NCBI GenBank assembly: GCA_046733295.1 | Contig: JBKPOY010000066.1 | Coordinates: 1 to 21,815, forward strand | DNA from: 13-2-20CM-68-14 sp046733295 | Lineage (GTDB): Bacteria > Actinomycetota > Thermoleophilia > Gaiellales > Gaiellaceae | Direction of reading: 5' to 3' | Length of the DNA stretch: 21,815 bases | Shown: positions 1 through 5,748 of the stretch, piece after piece | Layout of the letters: every line of letters starts with the position of its first letter | Numbering within the stretch: the stretch's first letter is position 1 | Translations under genes and position numbers: made by a program | The notes under the pieces: generated by a model | The model's input: only the letters and a program-made list of their open reading frames with translations | What the model was told of the DNA's origin: nothing | Database searches by the model: none

Positions 1-1027
1 GGGTGGGCCGGTAGACCAGGTAGTCCGCCAGCCCGTCGCCGGGGGGCGCCCGCTCCGGCTCGGGCACGAGCTCGAAGAGCGCCCGCCGGAACTCCTCCAC
101 CCCCTCGCCGGTCGCGCAGGAGATCGCGAAGACCCGTACGACTCGCTCGTCTGCGAGGTCGAAGACCGGCGGCTCCGGCAGCAGGTCGAGCTTGTTCAGG
201 ACGACGACCTGCGGTCTGGCCTCGAGGCCGGCACCGTAGACCGAGAGCTCCGCGTCGATCGTCCGGAACTGCGCCTCCGGCTCGCCGACGGCCGTGTCGA
301 TCACATGCACGAGGACGCGCGCTCGCTCGAGGTGGGCGAGGAACTCGTGCCCGAGGCCGACGCCCTCGCTCGCTCCTTCGATCAACCCAGGAACGTCGGC
401 GACGACGAGCTGCCGGCCGTCGGGCGAGTCGACCGTTCCGAGAACCGGCTCCACCGTCGTGAACGGGTAGTCGGCGACCTTCGGCCTCGCGTTCGAGATC
501 CGCGCTAGCAGAGAGGACTTGCCGGCGTTCGGGAGCCCGACGAGCGCCGCATCCGCGAGGAGCTTCAGCCGCAGCTCGAACGCCGCCTCCTCGCCCGGAA
601 CCCCCGTCTCGGCGAAGCGGGGCGTCTGGCGCGTCGGCGTCGCGAAGCGGCGGTTCCCCCGGCCTCCGGACCCTCCCCGCACGAGCACGACGCGTGCTCC
701 GGGATGGGCGAGGTCGATCGTCAGCTCCCCGTCCGAGTCGAAAACCTGCGTGCCGGCCGGAACGCGCAGCTCGACGTCGTCGCCGTTGGCTCCGTGCTTG
801 CCGGACCCGCCGCCGTGACCGCCCCTGCCGCCGCGGAAGAAGCGCTCGCGCTGGAAGCGCGAGAGATCGCGCAGGGCGCGATCGGCCACGACGACGACGT
901 CGCCGCCACGGCCGCCGTCACCGCCGTCCGGCCCGCCCTTGGGCACGTATTTCTCGCGCCTGAAGCTCAGAGCGCCGTCGCCGCCGCGGCCCGCCTGCAC
1001 GTGAATGCGGGCGCGGTCGCTGAACAC
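1..1027 (-). CDS. obg: GTPase Obg/CgtA, C-terminus cut by window edge
   Basis: Ribosome-associated GTPase of the Obg family, which acts in 50S subunit maturation and growth control. 342 codons are visible. The glycine-rich Obg fold fills about residues 1-157 (begins FSDRARIHVQAGRGGDGA, with many GG pairs). The G domain follows: G1 GLPNAGKSS at 164-172, the Obg switch YPFTT at 187-191, G3 DVPGLIEG at 211-218, G4 NKLD at 278-281 and G5 SCATGEG at 303-309. The last visible residues, LVYRPT, look like the entry to the C-terminal OCT domain, which lies outside the window. The start is GTG at 1027, 11 bases after the rpmA stop; I see no clear Shine-Dalgarno, so translation may be coupled to rpmA. 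It is the third gene of the rplU-rpmA-obg operon, a common bacterial order. The family call is certain; the exact start is likely. Confidence 0.96.
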   Translation of the reverse strand, partial: MFSDRARIHVQAGRGGDGALSFRREKYVPKGGPDGGDGGRGGDVVVVADRALRDLSRFQRERFFRGGRGGHGGGSGKHGANGDDVELRVPAGTQVFDSDGELTIDLAHPGARVVLVRGGSGGRGNRRFATPTRQTPRFAETGVPGEEAAFELRLKLLADAALVGLPNAGKSSLLARISNARPKVADYPFTTVEPVLGTVDSPDGRQLVVADVPGLIEGASEGVGLGHEFLAHLERARVLVHVIDTAVGEPEAQFRTIDAELSVYGAGLEARPQVVVLNKLDLLPEPPVFDLADERVVRVFAISCATGEGVEEFRRALFELVPEPERAPPGDGLADYLVYRPT

Positions 1028-1038
1028 GGTGCCGAGGA

Positions 1039-1287
1039 CTAGTCGGTGATCGAGACGGTCCTGCGCTCGCCGCTCTGGCGGAACGAGAGCTTGCCGTCGC
1101 GCTTGGCGAAGATCGTGTCGTCCTTACCGCGACCCGTGCCGGGGCCGGGGCGGAACCGCGTGCCGCGCTGGCGGACGATGATCATCCCCGCCTTCACGTC
1201 CTGCCCGTCGAACAGCTTGACGCCGAGACGCTTGGCGTTCGAGTCGCGACCGTTGCGGGACGAGCCGAGACCTTTTTTGTGTGCCAT
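1039..1287 (-). CDS. rpmA: 50S ribosomal protein L27
   Basis: L27 sits near the peptidyl-transferase centre of the large subunit and contacts tRNA through its N-terminus. The 82-residue product begins MAHKKGLGSSRNGRDS and continues with the family signature GMIIVRQRGTRFRPGPG. It has the normal length and starts directly with AHKKG, so it lacks the cleavable N-terminal extension known from Firmicutes. Its ATG follows the rplU stop codon with no gap (stop at 1290-1288, start at 1287). A Shine-Dalgarno-like GAAGGA lies within the last codons of rplU, so the two genes are almost certainly translated from one mRNA. obg follows 11 bases downstream. Confidence 0.98.
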   Translation of the reverse strand: MAHKKGLGSSRNGRDSNAKRLGVKLFDGQDVKAGMIIVRQRGTRFRPGPGTGRGKDDTIFAKRDGKLSFRQSGERRTVSITD

Positions 1288-1452
1288 CTAGTCGTCCTTC
1301 TTCTTCGCTGCCGGTTTCCGGGCCGGAGCCTTCTTCGCGGCCGGCTTTCGCGCCGGCGCCTTCGCCTTGGCCGCGGGCTTGGCCTTCGCCTCGGGCTTGG
1401 CCTGCGCCTCGGCCTTCGGCTCTTCCTTCTTCGCCGTCGAGCCACTCGAGCG
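1288..1452 (-). repeat. Low-complexity coding repeat in rplU tail
   Basis: These bases encode the L21 tail, built from short Ala-Lys-Pro units and ending in two identical ten-residue units (APARKPAAKK). This is a coding repeat, not a mobile element. On the plus strand it reads as repeated gcc/ttc/cgg-rich triplets between about 1300 and 1420. Confidence 0.7.
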
Positions 1453-1752
1453 GGAGCCGATCGACTGGATCTCGATCTCGGAGAGCTTCGCCCGGTGGCC
1501 CGTGTGCCGCCTGTACCCCGTGCGGCGCCGGTACTTGCCGATCCTGATCTTCTCCCCGAGCTGAGAGGAGACGACCTTCGCCGTCACCTGGACCCGCGGC
1601 GACAAATTCGGCTTGCCGCTTCCACCGGTGAAGAGCACGTCCGGGTGAAATGTCTTGCCTTCTCCGGTCGAGAGGCGGTCCACGAGCAGGCGATCGCCTT
1701 CGCTGACGCGGTACTGCTTCCCTCCGACTGAGATGATCGCGTAACCGGCCAT
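1288..1752 (-). CDS. rplU: 50S ribosomal protein L21 with Lys/Ala/Pro-rich tail
   Basis: L21 binds 23S rRNA in the large subunit. Residues 1-100 are the normal L21 fold: MAGYAIISVGGKQYRVSEGD at the N-terminus, and GYRRHTGHRAKLSEIEI near residues 79-95. Residues about 101-154 are an extra low-complexity tail rich in Lys, Ala, Pro and Glu. It holds a perfect tandem repeat of a ten-residue unit (APARKPAAKK, twice) and ends KKKDD. The ATG at 1752 is chosen because homology begins there; the upstream in-frame extension does not resemble L21. It is the first gene of the rplU-rpmA-obg operon. A hairpin (1757-1774) lies 4 bases upstream of the start, and there is no ordinary Shine-Dalgarno. The tail is presumably disordered and could contact rRNA, but that is inference. 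Confidence 0.96.
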   Translation of the reverse strand: MAGYAIISVGGKQYRVSEGDRLLVDRLSTGEGKTFHPDVLFTGGSGKPNLSPRVQVTAKVVSSQLGEKIRIGKYRRRTGYRRHTGHRAKLSEIEIQSIGSRSSGSTAKKEEPKAEAQAKPEAKAKPAAKAKAPARKPAAKKAPARKPAAKKKDD

Positions 1753-1756
1753 GGAA

Positions 1757-1774
1757 ACGCGGGCTCTCGCCCGC
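1757..1774 (-). promoter_or_regulatory. GNRA-capped hairpin just upstream of rplU
   Basis: Read on the minus strand, the sequence is a perfect 7-bp stem CGCGGGC/GCCCGCG closing a GAGA tetraloop, followed by UUUCC and then the rplU AUG. The stem would sit where a ribosome binding site normally lies. It could be a translational control element, possibly autogenous, or a short attenuator. L21 leaders with regulatory structure are known in Firmicutes (Rfam L21_leader); I have no evidence that this one is homologous. Confidence 0.5.
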
Positions 1775-1782
1775 GAGGAGGC

Positions 1783-1812
1783 AGTGTAGCCGTGATTCCT
1801 GGACGGCCGCAA
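1783..1812 (-). promoter_or_regulatory. Candidate rplU promoter
   Basis: On the minus strand a TACACT hexamer (1788-1783) fits the actinobacterial -10 pattern TAnnnT, with TTGCGG (1812-1807) 18 bases upstream as a weak -35. Transcription would start near 1776, giving a leader of about 25 bases made almost entirely of the 1757-1774 hairpin. The -35 box lies inside the first codons of the divergent membrane-protein gene. The call is by eye only. Confidence 0.35.
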
Positions 1813-2721
1813 AGCTCGGGCCTTCGCGACGTCCACATCGTCTGGGCTCTGTTCGCCCTCACCGCGGCGGCCGTGTTCGCGACCTACTGGCGCGTGCCTC
1901 CCGCGGAGCTCTGGAAGGTGCACAACACAGGCTTCGTCGGCGGCGCCGGGCGCGCGTTCGTCTTCCTCAGCTTCTCGGCAGCGCTGGCCGCCGTCGCGAT
2001 CGTCCCGATTGTGATCGACCGGCTCGACGATCGGTGCGCCAACTGGCTGGGCTACGCGGCGGTCGTGCTGTGCGCGACGGTCGCGCTACCCGGGGTGCAG
2101 ACCGAGAGCCACCTGGATCCGAAATGGGCGAACCTCCCGGCCGTGCTCGGCATTGCGCTCGCGTTCGGGCTCACGGTCTGGGCCTCTCGCTCCGGGCGGC
2201 AAGAGGTCCCGAGGACGACCACCGCGGGCGATGCCGCACGGGCGGCCGTCGCCGCGCTCGCGCTCGTCTTCGCGACCCCGTACATCGCCGCCGAGCTGGG
2301 CTTCTTCCTGGACGGCGTGCCGTTGCTGGGGTGGTTCTTCCAGACCGGGGCGGTGAAGGCGGAGCCCGGCGGCGGGGCGCTGCATGCGGCCGTGCACCAC
2401 GGCCATCACCACGGGATGGACGGCTTCCTGCTCGCCGTCACGGCTCTCCTGCTCTCGCGGCTGCTCGGAGCCGTCCACAGGCCGGTCCTGCGCACGCTGA
2501 CGGCGGCATATCTGTCGCTGATGCTCGTCTACGGGCTGACGAACCAGGTGGAAGATCTCTGGGTCGAGCAGGTGACCAAGCGGAGCTGGACACGCTGGCA
2601 GATCCCGAGCGTCCTGCATCCGACGCTCTCGGCGGCGTGGGCCTCGATGCTCGCCGCCGCGGTCGTGATCTACGCGGCGTTCATACGGCCGCGCCGCAGG
2701 GCGTTCACCGAATCGGGCTAG
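1792..2721 (+). CDS. Unrecognised polytopic membrane protein with His cluster
   Basis: A 309-residue protein I cannot assign to a family. About eight hydrophobic segments are visible, near residues 13-32, 54-75, 85-101, 113-131, 148-171, 211-227, 232-249 and 278-298, so it is an inner-membrane protein. Between the fifth and sixth segments lies a histidine-rich stretch, H198 then HHGHHHGMDG at 202-211, a plausible metal site. The C-terminus is basic (RPRRR). The start is GTG at 1792, supported by GAGGAGG at 1775-1781 with a 10-base gap. It diverges from rplU with only 39 bases between the start codons and ends on the CTAG that also holds the rne stop. Codon use matches its neighbours and there is no sign of recent transfer. 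It is clearly coding, with function unknown. Confidence 0.8.
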   Translation: MIPGRPQSSGLRDVHIVWALFALTAAAVFATYWRVPPAELWKVHNTGFVGGAGRAFVFLSFSAALAAVAIVPIVIDRLDDRCANWLGYAAVVLCATVALPGVQTESHLDPKWANLPAVLGIALAFGLTVWASRSGRQEVPRTTTAGDAARAAVAALALVFATPYIAAELGFFLDGVPLLGWFFQTGAVKAEPGGGALHAAVHHGHHHGMDGFLLAVTALLLSRLLGAVHRPVLRTLTAAYLSLMLVYGLTNQVEDLWVEQVTKRSWTRWQIPSVLHPTLSAAWASMLAAAVVIYAAFIRPRRRAFTESG

Positions 2722-5318
2722 GACCTCCTCGGCGACTCGACCTCGTCGATCCACTCCGACATCGGCACGTAATCGTCGGAGGCACCGTCGGAGGCGGCGA
2801 CAGGCTCCTCGGCAGCCGGCGTCTCCGCAGCGGCAGACTCGGCTGCAGCCCCGCCGTTCTTCTCGGCGGCGGCCGGCTTCTTGCGGCGGTTGCGCCCTCC
2901 CCGGCTGCCGCGCCGGGTCTTCTTCTTCGCCGGAGCGGCCGCTGCACCGTTCTCGCCGTCGCCGGCCGGCTCCCCGTCCTCCTCCTGACCGAGTCCCGGA
3001 TCCGGAACGTGGATCCTGGGTGCGACGGGCTCGGCCTCCGCGGTCGGGCCACCCCCGTCGTCCGTGGCGGCGGCCCCTGCGGCTTGGGCGGTCTTCTTCT
3101 TGCGGCCGCGACCTCCGCGAGAGCCGCGCCGGGTCTTCTTCTTCGGCTTCGGCTCCTCCGCGACAGCGTCCTCCGAGGGCGTTTCCCCGGCCTCCGGCTC
3201 CGGCTCCGGCTCGACCGGCGCCGCCTCGGCCTTCGGTTCAACCCCCTTCGCGCCCTTGCGCGCGGGCGGCTTGCGGGTGGGCTTCTCGGCCTGGTCCTCG
3301 GCGGTGATCGGCGCCTCGGGTGCAGCCTTCTTCGAGACGAGCGCCGCGTACGCGGTGCCATCGACGACGCGTTCGACCCTGACCCGGACGGTCTTGCCCA
3401 CCATCGGAGCGGCATCGCCGACACAGACTGTGTAGCCGTCGCGCGCCGCCATCGCGGCCTTGACGTCGTGCTTGCCGACCTCGAGGAGCTTGACCTGGAG
3501 CTCCGCGCCCTCCTCGACGGGCAGCTCGCCCTGGAGCTTCTCGACGGTGCCCTGGTCGAGCACCTCGAAGTAGTCGTGCGGCACGTCGGCGCGGGGCTCG
3601 AGCACGAACCGCCGCTTGACCTGGGCCTCGATCTCGGTCAGTCGCCGCGCACCGGAGCCGATCAGCAGGCTCGCGACGTGCTCGTTGACGGCGACCTTGA
3701 AAGCCTTGTGCCGGGAGCCGGCGACCAGGGCGCGCAGGCGCCGCTCGAGGTCGATCGCGACGGAGGCGTCCGAGACGACCACGCCGTCGCCCTCGCAGAC
3801 CGGGCACTTTCGGGTCAGGATCTCCCTCGGACCGTCAGTGACGTTCTGGCGCGTCATCTCGACCAGCCCGAGCGGCGAGATCTCGACGACGTAGGTCTTC
3901 GTCCGGTCGCGTTCGAGCTCGTTCTTCAGCGCCCCCTCGACGGTGGCGCGGTTTTTCGGATTCGCCATGTCGATGAAGTCGATGACGATGATCCCGCCGA
4001 TGTCGCGCAGCCGCAGCTGCCGTACGACCTCCTTGACGGCCTCGAGGTTGTTCTTCGTGATCGTGTCCTCGAGGCGGCCCGCGGAGCTCTTGGAGCGCGA
4101 GCCGACGAAGCGGCCCGTGTTCACGTCGATGACGGTGAACGCCTCGGCGTAGTCGAAGATGAGATACCCGCCGGAGGGAAGGTCGACCCTGCGCGACAGC
4201 GTCGACCTGATCTGCGCCTCGACGCCGCAGGCCTCCATCAGCGGTGCCTTCTCGCGGTAGCGCGAGACGCGCTCGGCCATGTGCGGGGACGTCTTCTTCA
4301 GGTAGCCGACGATGCGCTTCTGCGTTCGCTCGTCGTCGACGAGCAGGCGCTCGAAGTCCTCTGTGAAGAGGTCTCGGACGACGCGGAGCGGCAGCTCGGC
4401 CTCCTGGTACAGGAGCGCGGGCGCCTTCGCGGTCTTCGCGCGATCCTCGATTTGCTTCCAGAGCCGCTGGAGGAAGACGAGGTCGCGCTCGATGTCCTCT
4501 GCCGAGGCGCCCTCCGCCGCGGTGCGGATGATCACACCGCCCTTCTTGACATCGAGCGCCTTGAGGATGTCCCGCAGACGCGTGCGCTCGTCGTCCTCGA
4601 GCCGGCGCGACACGCCGAGGCCCTCGCCGCTCGGGACGTAGACCACGAAGCGACCCGGCAGCGAGATCTCGGTCGTCAGGCGTGCGCCCTTCGACTTCAT
4701 CGGGTCCTTGACCGCCTGGACGAGCACCTCCTGGCCGCGACTCAGGAGGTCCTGGATCTTCCGGCCGTGCCGTCTTCCCTCGAGCTCGGGGACGACGATC
4801 TCGTCCACGTACAGGAAGCCGTTCTTCTCGAGACCGATCTCGACGAACGCCGCCTCCATCCCCGGGAGTACGTTGTCGACGACGCCCTTGTAGACGTTGC
4901 CTGCGATCGACCGGCGTTCGGGGCGCTCCAGGTAGACCTCTGCGACCTGATCGTCCTCGAGCACCGCCACCCGCTGCTCGCCGACGTCCACCGACACGAC
5001 CAGCTCGCGCTTTGCGGCCGGCAGAGGCGCCCGGCGGGGCGGAGTCCGCCGGCGCTGGGAGGTGCTACGCCGGGAGCGTTGTGCCGGCTTGCGCTCCGGG
5101 GCGGACTTCTTCTTCTCGGGCTCGGGCTTGGGTTCGACGGCGGCCGCCGTCTCGGTCTTCTTCTTCCGGTTGCGGCCGCCACGGCTACCGCGGCGTCGTT
5201 TGGGTCTCGGTTGTCCGCCCGCCTCGGCGGGGGGCGGGGTCGTTACGGGCTCTGGTGGTGCAGCGCCCTCCTGGGGCGCGCTGTCCTCGCGCTTCTTGCG
5301 CCTGAACCACTGCAGCAA
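2718..5318 (-). CDS. rne: Ribonuclease E/G
   Basis: Single-strand endoribonuclease central to mRNA decay and rRNA/tRNA processing. The 866-residue protein has a basic/proline-rich N-terminal tail (1-103) and an S1 RNA-binding region at about 136-215 (NVYKGVVDNVLPGMEAAFVE). The DNase I-like catalytic part carries the expected acidic residues D398 (TVIDVNTGRF) and D447 (IIVIDFIDM), and the Zn-link cysteines are C505 and C508 (KCPVCEGDG). A TRAM-like beta region lies at about 605-663 (GKTVRVRVERVVDGTAYAAL). An acidic/basic tail runs to residue 866. RGSRGGR boxes occur at about 41-54, 729-742 and 801-814. The start is TTG at 5318, fixed by AGAAGGAG with a 7-base gap. It is convergent with the 1792-2721 gene. 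Whether it acts like RNase E or RNase G cannot be told from sequence alone. Confidence 0.96.
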   Translation of the reverse strand: MLQWFRRKKREDSAPQEGAAPPEPVTTPPPAEAGGQPRPKRRRGSRGGRNRKKKTETAAAVEPKPEPEKKKSAPERKPAQRSRRSTSQRRRTPPRRAPLPAAKRELVVSVDVGEQRVAVLEDDQVAEVYLERPERRSIAGNVYKGVVDNVLPGMEAAFVEIGLEKNGFLYVDEIVVPELEGRRHGRKIQDLLSRGQEVLVQAVKDPMKSKGARLTTEISLPGRFVVYVPSGEGLGVSRRLEDDERTRLRDILKALDVKKGGVIIRTAAEGASAEDIERDLVFLQRLWKQIEDRAKTAKAPALLYQEAELPLRVVRDLFTEDFERLLVDDERTQKRIVGYLKKTSPHMAERVSRYREKAPLMEACGVEAQIRSTLSRRVDLPSGGYLIFDYAEAFTVIDVNTGRFVGSRSKSSAGRLEDTITKNNLEAVKEVVRQLRLRDIGGIIVIDFIDMANPKNRATVEGALKNELERDRTKTYVVEISPLGLVEMTRQNVTDGPREILTRKCPVCEGDGVVVSDASVAIDLERRLRALVAGSRHKAFKVAVNEHVASLLIGSGARRLTEIEAQVKRRFVLEPRADVPHDYFEVLDQGTVEKLQGELPVEEGAELQVKLLEVGKHDVKAAMAARDGYTVCVGDAAPMVGKTVRVRVERVVDGTAYAALVSKKAAPEAPITAEDQAEKPTRKPPARKGAKGVEPKAEAAPVEPEPEPEAGETPSEDAVAEEPKPKKKTRRGSRGGRGRKKKTAQAAGAAATDDGGGPTAEAEPVAPRIHVPDPGLGQEEDGEPAGDGENGAAAAPAKKKTRRGSRGGRNRRKKPAAAEKNGGAAAESAAAETPAAEEPVAASDGASDDYVPMSEWIDEVESPRRS

Positions 5319-5448
5319 AAGGTTTCTCCTTCTCGTGCGCGCGCGCTGGCGTCACCCGGTTCCGGGCGGAGCGCGCGCTGCGGATGTGTATGAAAAAGCC
5401 GTGCCATAGGCGTACCCGAAGGGTAGCAGCGGCGCTTGAAGACCCGGT
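5319..5448 (-). other. rne leader region
   Basis: This 130-base gap lies between the small gene ending at 5449 and rne. Read on the minus strand it has a small hairpin (5413-5425, 5-bp arms TACCC/GGGTA), a TTTTT run just after it, and a strong Shine-Dalgarno AGAAGGAG ending 7 bases before the rne TTG. The hairpin plus U run could be a weak terminator for the small gene or part of an rne 5' leader. RNase E autoregulates through its leader in E. coli, but nothing here shows that directly. No convincing complete promoter was found. Confidence 0.35.
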
Positions 5449-5646
5449 CTACGCGGCTGCGGCAGGCCGCAGTCTCGCCTTGCGCGCGTGGACGGCGCGC
5501 AGCCGCTGCGACAGGCGGGCCCAGGCCCACGGCTCGACTTCCTGGTAACGCACCTCCGACTGCGCGCGGGTGGCTTCCAGGTATTCGAACCAGGCGTCCG
5601 CCTCCTCGATCATCAGCAGCTCTTCGGCTTCGTGCGTGGCGGCCAT
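5449..5646 (-). CDS. Small uncharacterised protein (65 aa)
   Basis: A 65-residue soluble, helical-looking protein that I do not recognise. Its N-terminal half is acidic and aromatic (EAEELLMIEEADAWFEYLEA), its middle contains EVEPWAWARLSQRL, and its end is basic and alanine-rich. The ATG at 5646 is chosen over an in-frame GTG at 5655 because a perfect GGAGGT lies 7 bases upstream of the ATG and overlaps the GTG. It follows the hairpin that ends the protease gene and precedes rne on the same strand. The strong ribosome binding site and coherent composition argue that it is real; the function is unknown. Confidence 0.65.
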   Translation of the reverse strand: MAATHEAEELLMIEEADAWFEYLEATRAQSEVRYQEVEPWAWARLSQRLRAVHARKARLRPAAAA

Positions 5647-5686
5647 GCGATCCACCTCCGGGTCGATGCGCGCAAGGGTAGGACCG

Positions 5687-5725
5687 CCGTCGGACGGCAG
5701 AGGGGCCGGCTCGCGCCGGCCCCTC
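5687..5725 (-). terminator. Tandem-hairpin terminator after the S8 protease gene
   Basis: The main hairpin (5700-5725) is a perfect 11-bp stem GAGGGGCCGGC/GCCGGCCCCTC with a GCGA (GNRA) loop in minus-strand RNA. A second dyad, GCCGTC/GACGGC with a 1-base centre (5687-5699), follows directly. There is no U tract, as in the I-shaped terminators described in actinobacteria. It begins about 24 bases past the protease stop codon at 5749. Confidence 0.65.
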
Positions 5726-5748
5726 CCGTGAGCTGGACGTCCGTCCGG

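Noticed and set aside
1288..1923. Longer L21 starting at 1923.
   Set aside because: The extra 57 residues have no similarity to L21 and would overlap the divergent membrane-protein gene; the ATG at 1752 matches the family N-terminus exactly.
2034..5393. A 1119-codon open frame on the plus strand opposite rne.
   Set aside because: It is an antisense shadow created by the GC-rich third positions of rne. Its composition is Arg/Leu/Asp-rich with no domain, and rne has clear catalytic motifs and a Shine-Dalgarno.
5243..5411. A 54-codon frame overlapping the rne start (ATG near 5411, beginning MARLFHTHPQRAL).
   Set aside because: It has no Shine-Dalgarno, runs out of frame into rne, and its composition is typical of off-frame GC-rich DNA.
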